DNA of 41,028 nucleotides, taken from positions 1 through 41,028 of the forward strand of contig CACWLG010000018.1 of assembly GCA_902761635.1 (NCBI GenBank), in the 5' to 3' direction. The position numbers and the translations under genes were made by a program. The stretch's first letter is position 1. Every line of letters starts with the position of its first letter. The notes beneath the pieces are model-generated. The model did not search any database. It was not told the DNA's origin and worked only from the letters and a program-made list of their open reading frames with translations. Below are positions 31,298 to 39,401 of this stretch, piece after piece. This DNA is from Oscillospiraceae bacterium. GTDB lineage: Bacteria; Bacillota; Clostridia; Oscillospirales; Oscillospiraceae.

Positions 31298-33259
31298 GCC
31301 TGACCAGCCGCAGACGGGGCAGGCGATTTCGCCCATGGAGAAATGGTTGCCGCAGTTGCCGCAGGTGACACGGTTGTACTCGTCCGCAACGGGATTGTAA
31401 AGGGGATTGTCATAGGGATTCATGAACACGGGCTCATCCACATACCAATCATCGGAACCGTAGATATCCACGCTGTAAATATTGTCGGAGCTGGGATAGT
31501 TCTGGTAGTAGACCGTGCAGGAGGCGCCGTCGTAGAATCTGCCGGAGACGCTGCACTTCCAGCTGTCCACATACACCTGCGAGCCGTTGGCAAGGTCGAT
31601 GGCGTATCCGCCGCCGCCCTCATGGGCCGAACCGCTCATGGTGCCGTAGACCGGCCCGACGATCGGATCATCGCTGCCGTAGATATCCACGCTGTAGATA
31701 TTCTCGGAGCTGGGATAGTTCTGGTAATAGACCACGCAGGAAGCGCCGTTGTAGAATCTGCCGGAGACGTTGCACTTCCAGCTGTCCACGTATACCTGGG
31801 TACCGTTATTGAGGTCGATGGCGTATCCGCCGCCGCCCTCGCTGGCCGTGCCGTTCATGGAGCCGTAGATCGGCTCAATGGGTCTGTTGCCGGAGATGCG
31901 GCAGTAGGTCACACTCTTGCCGTCCCAGTAGACGCTTGCATAGGCGCCGTAGTAGAGCTCACCGTCGATATCGCAGAGCTCAAAGGGGATCGTGACTGTG
32001 ACCTGACCGGCCACGTTGACCGTAACGCTGCTGTAGTTCCAGGAGGTAACAGTGCCGTCATAGGTGCCGCTGGGCGCTTTCGGGCTCTGCTTGGCAGCAA
32101 CGGAGAGATAGGCCGTGGTGGTACGCGCAGTCTGTCCCTTGTAGTAGAAGGTGCAGTAGGCGCCCCAGCCGCTCATATCCGGGGCGACGTTGCCGATGCT
32201 GAGGGTGGTGCTGCTCTGTCCGCCGACAGAGGCATCGGCGAACATGTACGCAAAGCTCTGGGTGGAGTATTCACCGCCGTCGGGAGAGACGAAGGTCCAC
32301 GTCAGAGATTCATAGGCGTTGGCACAGGAGACAAAGTAAGCCGTGTCGCCCTGCTTTCTGTTCTCGTTGGTGGGGTTCTTGGTAATCGTCAGGTAGACGG
32401 TCGCGGCAGGGGCAGGCGTGGCAACGGGTGCGGGTGCGCCAGTGGCTGCAGGTGCTGCCGTGGCGGCGGGCTGCTGGAGGATCGCAGGCTTCGGGACCGG
32501 GAAGGTCTTGGTCGGGGCCTTCTGGTTCATGAAGACGGCGAAGCTGTCGGTCAGGCGGGTGAGATTGTCTGCCTCATCGGCCTTCAGCCACTCAAAGCTG
32601 GTGCTGCTGCGATCGTTGCCGACGAAGGCATTGGTGCCGGCGGCATTGTACTGCTCCCCGGAGATGGTGGTGCCGTTGTTGTCCATGTGGGAGACATTGC
32701 GCTGGCCGTTGACGATCTCCGTATGCTCAATGGCATAGGGCACATAGCTGATGACGCCGTCGTCCAGCTTGACGGCGGTCTTGATGGTGTAGACGTCCGA
32801 GTCGGAGCGGATGATGTTGTCATAGAACAGATAGTTCCAGGTATCGCTGGCCTGGTTGTGGAAGGTATCGGCACTGTCGGTCATGATGTCTGGGAAGGAC
32901 TCATCCTCGTCCTTGTCGAGCTTGCACTCGTTCAGCTTGCTCTTGTCATCGCTGACCTCCCATACGCGCAGGTTGGTGGAGCGGTCCGTCGGGTGGAGAG
33001 AAGCCGCGATAAACTCCAGATTCCCGTCGTGGTCAAGGTCGGTCACGGTGTAATACCAGGTGTTCTTGCTGCTGTCCTGCATGAGGGTGCCGATCTGGGA
33101 ATGGATGTAATCCAACTGTTTGTCGATGTCGGTCGGCTCCATGGTAACCGTGTGGATATCATCGGCATATGCGGCGACGGAGCCGGCAAACGCAATGGAG
33201 GCCAGCATGGTCAGCGCAAGCAGACAAGAGAGAAGTCGCTTCATTTTTGACACGTTCAT
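31295..33259 (-). CDS. Large exported protein with tandem repeats and C-terminal zinc ribbon
   Basis: A 654-residue protein not assigned to a known family. The signal peptide is clear: MKRLLSCLLALTMLASIAFA followed by a small-residue cleavage region near residue 36. Residues about 40-260 are a domain with Asp-rich segments (TDLDHDGNLEFIA is VCBS/EF-like). A Pro/Ala linker (about 270-300) follows, then an Ig-like region (ITKNPTNENRKQGDTAYF), and two near-identical repeats of about 73 residues (YGTMSGSAHEGGGGYAIDL type) preceded by a degenerate unit. The end is a CxxC-CxxC zinc ribbon (CGNCG and CPVCGW). AAAGGAG precedes the ATG at 33259. The promoter is at 33342-33369. It is probably surface-exposed or secreted; role unknown. 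Confidence 0.8.
   Translation of the reverse strand: MNVSKMKRLLSCLLALTMLASIAFAGSVAAYADDIHTVTMEPTDIDKQLDYIHSQIGTLMQDSSKNTWYYTVTDLDHDGNLEFIAASLHPTDRSTNLRVWEVSDDKSKLNECKLDKDEDESFPDIMTDSADTFHNQASDTWNYLFYDNIIRSDSDVYTIKTAVKLDDGVISYVPYAIEHTEIVNGQRNVSHMDNNGTTISGEQYNAAGTNAFVGNDRSSTSFEWLKADEADNLTRLTDSFAVFMNQKAPTKTFPVPKPAILQQPAATAAPAATGAPAPVATPAPAATVYLTITKNPTNENRKQGDTAYFVSCANAYESLTWTFVSPDGGEYSTQSFAYMFADASVGGQSSTTLSIGNVAPDMSGWGAYCTFYYKGQTARTTTAYLSVAAKQSPKAPSGTYDGTVTSWNYSSVTVNVAGQVTVTIPFELCDIDGELYYGAYASVYWDGKSVTYCRISGNRPIEPIYGSMNGTASEGGGGYAIDLNNGTQVYVDSWKCNVSGRFYNGASCVVYYQNYPSSENIYSVDIYGSDDPIVGPVYGTMSGSAHEGGGGYAIDLANGSQVYVDSWKCSVSGRFYDGASCTVYYQNYPSSDNIYSVDIYGSDDWYVDEPVFMNPYDNPLYNPVADEYNRVTCGNCGNHFSMGEIACPVCGWSG
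31449..31870. repeat. Two tandem coding repeats of 219 bp
   Basis: The same sequence recurs with a 219-base offset (for example at 31458 and 31677, and at 31601 and 31820), with high DNA identity, which implies recent duplication or gene conversion. Each unit encodes 73 residues of the exported protein. A diverged third unit lies 5' of them in the gene. Confidence 0.85.
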
Positions 33260-33341
33260 ATACAGTTCTCCTTTCGGTTGATCGCACGGGAGCGCTTCCC
33301 TGTCCTGCGGCCGGGGCTGCACATGCTTCCGATCTGTTTGT

Positions 33342-33369
33342 ATCATATCATTTACAGAATTATTGTCAA
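33342..33369 (-). promoter_or_regulatory. Promoter of the exported repeat protein
   Basis: Minus strand: perfect -35 TTGACA (33364-33369), 16-base spacer, -10 TATGAT (33342-33347). The leader is about 75 bases. The rest of 33370-33460 is AT-rich, with a short inverted repeat (CGGTTTA 33436-33442 / TAAACCG 33452-33458) and no gene. Confidence 0.75.
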
Positions 33370-33460
33370 CTGGGAGCCTGCCAATTTTAAGAAAATTTAA
33401 AAAGAAATCCTCACAATCGGCGACATTTCCACGGCCGGTTTATATTTTATGTAAACCGTA

Positions 33461-34237
33461 TTATGTATTCTGATCTGTTTTTTCCGCGTCCTGCCGCACT
33501 GCCGCCCGGCCCGCTTCGGCTGCCTGTCCTGTCTTCTGCCGGCCCCGCTTCCGAAGGATCAGGGCGATCAGCATAGACAGTGCGGATATTCCCAGCTTTG
33601 CCGCCAGCGCGATCATAAAGGCCGGCGACTTCGGGTCATGGACGCTTGTACCCATGACCGTATCGGTGATAATCATCGGCAGGAGCCCCAGTACCGAGCC
33701 CAGCAGGTATCTGCCGAAGCGAACCTGTGACGCGCCGAGATACAGGCTTCCCACATGCAGGGAAAGGCCCACGGAACGCAGCAGCAGAGACAGCATCAGC
33801 TCGCCTCCGATCGGCCGGCTCACAAAGTCGCTGAGCCTGGGATACTTCCTCTTCAGGGTCTCCAGGACCGGTGCGCCGAGTGACCTGCCGATAAAGTAGA
33901 CCGGCGTCACCATGATGGCAGCGCCCACGAGGTTCAGGGTGAGTGCAGCCGGCAGCGGAAACAGGATGCCGCTTGCGGCATAGAGTACGCCGGAATACAT
34001 AATGAAATCCACACTTTTGAGCAGAAACAGGCCCAGCATCGCAAGCGCTGCGACGACAGGGTTTTTCGGCCGGTAGTTCACCAACTGCTCAACAGTCAGG
34101 TTTCCGTTGCTCTTATAGAGGATCAAGCCGATCAGGAACCAGGCGGCAAGCAGGTAAAGGCCCCAGGTGAGCTTTTGTCTGTTGCTCCATAACACTTGCT
34201 TTTTCATGATTTTGGCAGGGTCATTCCAATCTTTCAT
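33461..34237 (-). CDS. VTT (TVP38/DedA-like) membrane protein
   Basis: About 258 residues with five or six hydrophobic segments: GLYLLAAWFLIGLILY, PVVAALAMLGLFLLKSVDF, LPAALTLNLVGAAIMVTPVY, ELMLSLLLRSVGLSLHVGS and MIALAAKLGISALSMLIALI. The central region with FIMYSGVLYAASG and YFIGRSLG matches the VTT/SNARE-associated fold, proposed to scramble or transport lipids. The C-terminal tail is basic and then Gln/Ala-rich. The start is uncertain: ATG at 34237 lies about 20 bases after the predicted transcription start but lacks a clear ribosome site; 34207 is the alternative. Neighbours give no functional clue. Confidence 0.8.
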   Translation of the reverse strand: MKDWNDPAKIMKKQVLWSNRQKLTWGLYLLAAWFLIGLILYKSNGNLTVEQLVNYRPKNPVVAALAMLGLFLLKSVDFIMYSGVLYAASGILFPLPAALTLNLVGAAIMVTPVYFIGRSLGAPVLETLKRKYPRLSDFVSRPIGGELMLSLLLRSVGLSLHVGSLYLGASQVRFGRYLLGSVLGLLPMIITDTVMGTSVHDPKSPAFMIALAAKLGISALSMLIALILRKRGRQKTGQAAEAGRAAVRQDAEKTDQNT

Positions 34238-34264
34238 ATTACGGGCAGGACTGCGCGTTGTTCC

Positions 34265-34293
34265 AGCATACCGCAAAGACGACATCCGGTCAA
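34265..34293 (-). promoter_or_regulatory. Promoter of the VTT gene
   Basis: Minus strand: -35 TTGACC (34288-34293), 17-base spacer, -10 TATGCT (34265-34270). This sets the upper limit for the VTT start codon and rules out the long upstream open frame. Confidence 0.6.
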
Positions 34294-34375
34294 TAGAACA
34301 GCTTGTTTTTTGCCGCGAGAGTGCGCGGCAGCATCGCGGCTCTGAATCCTGCCCGTGCATGAGCTCGCTCTTTTG

Positions 34376-34405
34376 TTGACAAGGGGCCTGCCCTGCTGGT
34401 AAAAT
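34376..34405 (+). promoter_or_regulatory. Promoter of the DUF975 gene
   Basis: -35 TTGACA (34376-34381), an 18-base spacer and -10 TAAAAT (34400-34405). The leader to the TTG at 34516 is about 100 bases long, without an obvious riboswitch. Confidence 0.7.
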
Positions 34406-34515
34406 ATATTATGCATCCGGGTTATAAAACGGCTGCTACCCCCTGCGCGGGCATGCGTCCGTCTCAGGTTTTTTTGAAAAGGGGGCAAATATATAGTAAC
34501 AGGAGGAGAAAGAAA

Positions 34516-35229
34516 TTGTGGACAAGAGATGAAATCAAAGCACAGGGAAAAGCCGCCTTTAAGGCAAATTACTGGAAGTGCGTGCTGGTGGGCATTCTGC
34601 TGTCGCTGCTCTACGGCAGCGGCGCACGTGCGGCCTCCAATGCCAGCAGCACGGTCAATGCCGCCGACACTGCCGATCAGACTACCGCCGCGCTCCAGCA
34701 GCAGTTGAACTCCCTTCCGCAGGAGCAGCAGGTGCATATTGCCCTTGCGATCCTGAGCGGACTCTCCCTGGTCTTCCTCGTCAGCTTCCTTCTGAAGGTC
34801 TTTGTCTTCAACCCCCTGAAGGTCGGCTGCCGTGAGTTCTTTGTTGAGAACGTGGAGGAGGCCCCTGCCGGGCTCCACGCTATCGGGACAGGCTTTCGCA
34901 AATACGGCAAGACCTTCATCACCCTGCTGCTGACGGATCTGCTGCTTTGCCTCTGGGCTCTGCTGCTGGTCGTGCCGTTCTTCATCAAGGTCTATTCCTA
35001 TCGCATGGTCCCCTATATCCTCGCCGAGCATCCGGATATGTCCCCCATGGAGATCATCAAATGCTCCTGCGAGATGATGAATGGCCACAAGTGGAACGTG
35101 TTCCTCTATGATCTATCCTTCATCGGCTGGTACCTGCTGAGCATTGTGACCTTCGGCCTGGTCGGCATCTTCTGGACCAAGCCCTACAAGGAAAGCTCCG
35201 ATGCGGCGCTCTATCTCGCGCTGCTCTGA
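34516..35229 (+). CDS. DUF975 integral membrane protein
   Basis: A 237-residue polytopic membrane protein of the DUF975 family. The N-terminal WTRDEIKAQGKAAFKANYWK is the family signature and is followed by hydrophobic segments (CVLVGILLSLLYG; IALAILSGLSLVFLVSFLLKVFVF; TFITLLLTDLLLCLWALLLVVPFFI; WYLLSIVTFGLVGIFW). The motif YSYRMVPYILAEHPDMSPMEII is also typical. The start is a TTG at 34516 preceded by AGGAGGAG; the upstream open frame is outside the family. Function unknown. It is divergent from the VTT gene and convergent with the radical SAM gene. Confidence 0.88.
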   Translation: MWTRDEIKAQGKAAFKANYWKCVLVGILLSLLYGSGARAASNASSTVNAADTADQTTAALQQQLNSLPQEQQVHIALAILSGLSLVFLVSFLLKVFVFNPLKVGCREFFVENVEEAPAGLHAIGTGFRKYGKTFITLLLTDLLLCLWALLLVVPFFIKVYSYRMVPYILAEHPDMSPMEIIKCSCEMMNGHKWNVFLYDLSFIGWYLLSIVTFGLVGIFWTKPYKESSDAALYLALL

Positions 35230-35277
35230 ACCTGCGTACAAAACATATCCGGGGATCGGAAACGCTCTCCGCCGTCA

Positions 35278-35328
35278 CAGAAAGAGAGCGCGCTGCAAAA
35301 TGCCGTTTTGCAGCGCGCCCTCTTTCTG
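35278..35328. terminator. Bidirectional terminator between the DUF975 and radical SAM genes
   Basis: Two 23-base arms (35278-35300 / 35306-35328) pair at 22 positions around a five-base loop. It lies 48 bases after DUF975 and 14 bases past the end of the radical SAM gene. Confidence 0.85.
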
Positions 35329-35341
35329 TATACCGTTCTCG

Positions 35342-36451
35342 TTATACCGGCTCTCCCGCCAGAAGCGCCTCGACCTGGGCGCGCTTTTCATAGAGGACGC
35401 AGCCGCCCTCGTGGTCGTCCAGCAGGATATCCCCGCTGCGAAGGGCCGTGAAGAGCGGAGAGTGCATCGCCTCCCGCAGGGAGGTGTTTTTGATGTTCAC
35501 ATCCGAGTAGGGTGAGAAGGGGCAGGGCTCTGCGCCGCCGTGGGAGTTGATATGGAAGAATCCTCGCCCGGCCGCCACGCAGCCTCCCGAACTCTTCTCG
35601 TCCCCCGGGAAGGAAACGTAGACCATCTCCGGATGTTCCGCGCGCAGTCTTTCGATCTCGCGGCGCAGGTATTCGCGTTCTTCGTCTCCGGGAGCAAGCT
35701 CTTTGGCTTCCTCCGTGACCGGGACAAACTCCACAAAGACCACAGCCTTGCACCCCCGGTCAGAGAGCTTTTTCAGGAAGGCATCCGAGCAGACCTCCTT
35801 GAGGTTCTGCGTCGTCACCGTGACGGAGGCGCCGAAGATCAGGCCGCGGCGCTTAAACTCATCCATGCTGCGGATAAGGCTTTCATAGACGCCCTTGCCG
35901 CGCCGGGCGTCGGTGATCTCCTTCTCCCCTTCTATGCTCATGATGGGAATGAGGTTGCGGCAGCGGTCAAAAAGCTCAAAGTAGCGCTTGTCGATAAAGG
36001 TGCCGTTGGTGAAAATCGGGAACAGGATGCCCGGTCTTTTTCCCGCGGCCTCGATTATGTCCCGGCGCAGCATCGGCTCGCCGCCCGCAAGGAGGATAAA
36101 GCTGATACCGAGCTCGTCGGCTTCCTCAAAAATGCGAAGCCATTCCTCGTCCGTGAGCTGCTCGACAGGGGCGGCATCCACGGTGGCGTTGTTGCAGCGG
36201 GAGTAGCAGCCGGCACAGTGGAGGTTGCACTGGCTGGTGATGCTGGCAATGAGGAAGGCCGGGATATGCTCCCCCGCATCCTCCGCCTCCCTGCGCTTTT
36301 TGGAGGCAGCCTTGCTGGCCGCGGCAAATTTCAGCATAAACGCCGTTTCGCGCGGATCCTTGAACGTCGCTTTCAGCGCGTCCGCCACTACGTTCTCCAC
36401 GCCCTTGGTCATATAGGCTTGCAGGTCAAAGTTTTCATCGATCCGGCTCAT
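35342..36451 (-). CDS. Radical SAM protein with SPASM-like C-terminus
   Basis: A 369-residue radical SAM enzyme. The cluster motif CNLHCAGC (CxxxCxxC) is near residue 75 within ITSQCNLHCAGCYSRC. The SAM-binding GGEP is in FILLAGGEPMLRRDI. Three further cysteines near GGCVAAGRG, GAEPCPF and GGCVLYEKR suggest a SPASM/twitch-type auxiliary Fe-S site. An N-terminal helical extension of about 65 residues precedes the core. GGGGAGG lies 7-8 bases before the ATG. It is a single-gene unit: promoter 36532-36560 and terminator 35278-35328. The DUF975 and NptA neighbours give no substrate clue, and no precursor peptide was found beside it. Confidence 0.88.
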   Translation of the reverse strand: MSRIDENFDLQAYMTKGVENVVADALKATFKDPRETAFMLKFAAASKAASKKRREAEDAGEHIPAFLIASITSQCNLHCAGCYSRCNNATVDAAPVEQLTDEEWLRIFEEADELGISFILLAGGEPMLRRDIIEAAGKRPGILFPIFTNGTFIDKRYFELFDRCRNLIPIMSIEGEKEITDARRGKGVYESLIRSMDEFKRRGLIFGASVTVTTQNLKEVCSDAFLKKLSDRGCKAVVFVEFVPVTEEAKELAPGDEEREYLRREIERLRAEHPEMVYVSFPGDEKSSGGCVAAGRGFFHINSHGGAEPCPFSPYSDVNIKNTSLREAMHSPLFTALRSGDILLDDHEGGCVLYEKRAQVEALLAGEPV

Positions 36452-36531
36452 GTTGTGATCCTCCCCTGATCAGTGCGTTTTATTTCTCCACGCTGCGAAA
36501 GCGTCTGCCGTGCTGTCCGCATGTTTTTTCT

Positions 36532-36560
36532 ATTATACAGGAAGGTGAGTCTCTTTTCCA
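36532..36560 (-). promoter_or_regulatory. Promoter of the radical SAM gene
   Basis: Minus strand: perfect -10 TATAAT (36532-36537) with a weak -35 TGGAAA (36555-36560) at 17 bases. Confidence 0.55.
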
Positions 36561-36583
36561 CAGTTTTTATGATACCGCGTCAA

Positions 36584-36622
36584 AAAGCCCTCGCCCGCCT
36601 TTTTCCCGGGGGAGAGGGCTTT
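36584..36622 (-). terminator. Intrinsic terminator of the NptA gene
   Basis: AAAGCCCTC (36584-36592) pairs with GAGGGCTTT (36614-36622). On the minus strand it starts 13 bases after the stop and ends in TTTTTG. Confidence 0.8.
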
Positions 36623-36634
36623 CATTTCAATTGT

Positions 36635-38392
36635 TTACACCTTGTACTTTTCGGTGTACTGAGCGTAGAGCTTGTCAAAATTGTGGGCACGCAGCTCTTT
36701 CAGATTGATGATATAGTCGTGGGTCTTGAACTCGTCCTTGTTCAATTCGATCATGGCAACGGCGATGTTGGAGCAGTGGTCCGCCACACGCTCAAAATTG
36801 GTCAGCAGATCATTGAACACAAAGCCGATCTGCAGCGAGCAGATGCCCTTCTGCAGGCGGTCGATATGGCGCAGCTTCAGCTCGTCACACAGCACGTCGA
36901 TCACCTCCTCCAGAGGCTCGACCTTGTAGGACCGCTCCAGATCTTCCTCTGTAAAGGCGGAGAAGGCAAGGTCCAGGATCTCGCTCACAGCGCTGGTCAG
37001 TACATTGATCTCATGATCGCCGCTCTCGGAGAAGGTGATCTTCTTCTCATGCTTCTCCTGAGCCACCTGCCGGATGTTCATGGCATGGTCGCTGATACGC
37101 TCAAAATCACTGAGGGTGTGCAGGTATTCGGAAACCCGCTCGTTCTGGCCGGGGCTGAGCTCGGATTGATTGAGCTTCATGAGGTAAGTGCCAATCTTGT
37201 CCTCATAGCGGTCTACCAGGTCCTCATCCTGCTCCACCTTCTTGGCCATATCCTCCTTATAATCATAGAGAAGGAGCATGGCGTCGTTGATGTTCTCGTG
37301 AGCTTTTCTCGCCATGGCGTTGATGGTCATGCGGCACTGCTCCACCGCGAGAGCCGGGTGCTTGAGAAAGCGTTCGTCCAGACGGTCAAAATCGGCGCTG
37401 GCCTCCCGCTCCTCACTGCTCGCCTTGACCAGGGTGTGGAGGATCTTCTCAATGGTCCCGATGAAGGGCAGCAGCACCACCGCGCAGATTACACGGTAGA
37501 TGGTGTTGACCGCCGCGATGTTGAAGGGGTTCATGACCATGTACTTGATCGGAAAGTCAAAGATCGCATCGGCGACATAATAGACCGTAGCGCAGAAGAT
37601 CGCACCGAGGGTCTGAATCACGAGATAGGCCCAGGCCGTGCGGCGGCCGTCGGTCCGCGCGCCGAGCGCCGAGAGCAGGACCGGCACCGCAGCGCCGATG
37701 CTGATGCCGAGCAGGATCGGGAAGCCCTCCGCAAATCCGATGGCACCGGTCACGGAGAGGGCCTGCAGGATACCGACAGCGGCGGAGGCACTCTGCAAAA
37801 TGGCGGTGAAGACTGCGCCGACCAGGATGCCGAGCAGGGGGTTTGAAAAGGCGGTCATGAAGCGGATGAAGGCGGGGCTGTCCTTGAGAGGGGCCACTGC
37901 CCCGCTCATGGACTGCATGCCGAACATCAGCACCGCAAAGCCCAGCAGGATATCGCCGACATGGCGCCTGCTCTGCTTCTTGGAGAACATGCGCAGTACA
38001 ATGCCGATGATCGCAACGATGCCGCTGATGCTGGAGGTGGAGAGGAGCGAGACCAGATTGCCGCTGCCCTCCACATAGGAAAGACAGATAATCCAGCCGG
38101 TGATGCTGGTACCGACGATGGCGCCCATAATGACCGCAATGGCCTGCCGGACCTTCATCATGCCGGAGTTGACAAAGCCGACCACCATGACAGAGGTGGC
38201 GGAGGAGGACTGGATGATCGCCGTAACACCCGCGCCGAGGAGCATTCCCCGCAGCGGTGTGCCGGAGAGCTTGTAGAGCACGATCTCCAGCTTGCTGCCG
38301 GCAACCTTTTTCAGCCCGTCCCCCATCAGCGACATGCCGAACAGGAACAGCGCCACGCCGCCAAGCAGCGTGATGACATTGGTAATTCCCAT
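36635..38392 (-). CDS. nptA: Na+/phosphate cotransporter with PhoU domain
   Basis: A 585-residue inner-membrane transporter of the NptA/PNaS family. The two inverted repeat motifs are present: QSSSATSVMVVGFV near residue 61 and QSASAAVGILQAL near 200. About eight to ten hydrophobic segments fill residues 1-320. The C-terminal 250 residues are a helical PhoU-like domain (ERISDHAMNIRQVAQ and ERVADHCSNIAVAM), which usually tunes uptake to phosphate status. AAGGGAG lies 6 bases before the ATG. It stands alone between its own promoter and terminator. Confidence 0.94.
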   Translation of the reverse strand: MGITNVITLLGGVALFLFGMSLMGDGLKKVAGSKLEIVLYKLSGTPLRGMLLGAGVTAIIQSSSATSVMVVGFVNSGMMKVRQAIAVIMGAIVGTSITGWIICLSYVEGSGNLVSLLSTSSISGIVAIIGIVLRMFSKKQSRRHVGDILLGFAVLMFGMQSMSGAVAPLKDSPAFIRFMTAFSNPLLGILVGAVFTAILQSASAAVGILQALSVTGAIGFAEGFPILLGISIGAAVPVLLSALGARTDGRRTAWAYLVIQTLGAIFCATVYYVADAIFDFPIKYMVMNPFNIAAVNTIYRVICAVVLLPFIGTIEKILHTLVKASSEEREASADFDRLDERFLKHPALAVEQCRMTINAMARKAHENINDAMLLLYDYKEDMAKKVEQDEDLVDRYEDKIGTYLMKLNQSELSPGQNERVSEYLHTLSDFERISDHAMNIRQVAQEKHEKKITFSESGDHEINVLTSAVSEILDLAFSAFTEEDLERSYKVEPLEEVIDVLCDELKLRHIDRLQKGICSLQIGFVFNDLLTNFERVADHCSNIAVAMIELNKDEFKTHDYIINLKELRAHNFDKLYAQYTEKYKV

Positions 38393-38435
38393 TATTTTCT
38401 CCCTTGTTGATAAGCATTTCTTTTATTATAATGAT

Positions 38436-38465
38436 ATCTTACCATGTGCGGACGCTTTCGGTCAA
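38436..38465 (-). promoter_or_regulatory. Possible promoter of the NptA gene
   Basis: Minus strand: -35 TTGACC (38460-38465), 18-base spacer, -10 TAAGAT (38436-38441). A second TATAAT lies a few bases downstream without a matching -35. Confidence 0.5.
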
Positions 38466-38519
38466 TTCGCATTTTCTCCGAAGTTCCGACACTTTTGGAT
38501 CAAAAGGCAGCGGTTTTTC

Positions 38520-39278
38520 TTATATTTTGAACAAGCGTCGTCCGTTTTCCAGGGCAGCCGCTTCCACCTCCTGCGCCGTGCAGCCCTTGATTTCGGCGAT
38601 TTTTTCCACGATAAAAGAGAGATTGCGGGAGTCGTTGCGCTTTCCCCTCTGCGGCACCGGGCTTAAATAGGGGCTGTCCGTCTCGATCAGAACACGGTCA
38701 AGCGGGCAGATCTCCAGCACCTCCAGGGCTTTGCGGGCGTTTTTGTAGGTGATCGGCCCGTCGAAGCCCAGATACCAGCCGCGTTTCAAAAGCTCCTGCG
38801 CCATCTCGACCGAGCCGGAATAGCAGTGGAACACGCCGCGCAGCCCGGGAAATTGCCGCACGATATCCAGACAGTCGCCGTGCGCCTCCCTGTCATGCAC
38901 GATGACTGGCAGATCCCGCCGCAGCGCAAGCTTGAGCTGTTCGATAAACAGCGCCTTCTGTTCTTCCTTGCGGCTTGCGTCCCAGTAATAATCCAGGCCG
39001 ATCTCACCGACAGCGACGCATTTATCCTGTGTACAGAGCGCCTCGATCCGCTCCGGATCGCCCTCCGCCATGCCGCCGAGCTCCTCCGGATGGATGCCGA
39101 CGGCGGCATAGACATGGGGCCAGCGCGCTGCAAGCCGGAGGGCGTGCTCACTGCTCTTTACGTCACAGCCCGGGTCGATCACAAGGCCTACTCCCGATGC
39201 GGGCAGCGCCTCCAGAAGCGCATCCCGGTCAGCGTCAAAGGCGGCGTCATCATAATGCGCGTGGGTGTCAAAAAGCAT
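38520..39278 (-). CDS. tatD: TatD-family metal-dependent DNase
   Basis: A 252-residue TIM-barrel hydrolase of the TatD family, a 3'-5' exonuclease/DNase active in DNA repair and turnover. Metal ligands are visible: FDTHAHYDD (HxH at residues 5-7), GEIGLDYYW, VIVHDREAH, HCYSGS and IETDSPYLSP. The length is normal. AGGGGGAA lies 7-8 bases before the ATG. Its own promoter lies at 39302-39330, divergent from the glycosidase gene. No clear terminator follows. Confidence 0.95.
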   Translation of the reverse strand: MLFDTHAHYDDAAFDADRDALLEALPASGVGLVIDPGCDVKSSEHALRLAARWPHVYAAVGIHPEELGGMAEGDPERIEALCTQDKCVAVGEIGLDYYWDASRKEEQKALFIEQLKLALRRDLPVIVHDREAHGDCLDIVRQFPGLRGVFHCYSGSVEMAQELLKRGWYLGFDGPITYKNARKALEVLEICPLDRVLIETDSPYLSPVPQRGKRNDSRNLSFIVEKIAEIKGCTAQEVEAAALENGRRLFKI

Positions 39279-39301
39279 AAACGGTTCCCCCTTTTGGCTC
39301 T

Positions 39302-39330
39302 ATACTACCCTGCCGTGCCCGAATTTGCAA
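39302..39330 (-). promoter_or_regulatory. Promoter of tatD
   Basis: Minus strand: -35 TTGCAA (39325-39330), 17-base spacer, -10 TAGTAT (39302-39307), close to the tatD start. Confidence 0.6.
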
Positions 39331-39339
39331 GCATTTTGC

Positions 39340-39368
39340 TTGACGCTCTCTGCCGCCCCGTGTAGAAT
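39340..39368 (+). promoter_or_regulatory. Promoter of the phosphodiester glycosidase-like gene
   Basis: Plus strand: -35 TTGACG (39340-39345), 17-base spacer, -10 TAGAAT (39363-39368), about 33 bases before the ATG. Confidence 0.7.
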
Positions 39369-39401
39369 GGGGTTATCTATTGCTCGCACAGGAGGCCGTC
39401 C

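Noticed and set aside
33436-33458. Terminator for the VTT gene
   Set aside because: The 7-bp inverted repeat is weak and has no U-tract on the minus strand.
35342-36451. Ribosomally made, radical-SAM-modified peptide locus
   Set aside because: No short precursor gene lies beside the radical SAM gene; the nearby double-glycine LysM protein is 4 kb away and separated by independent units.
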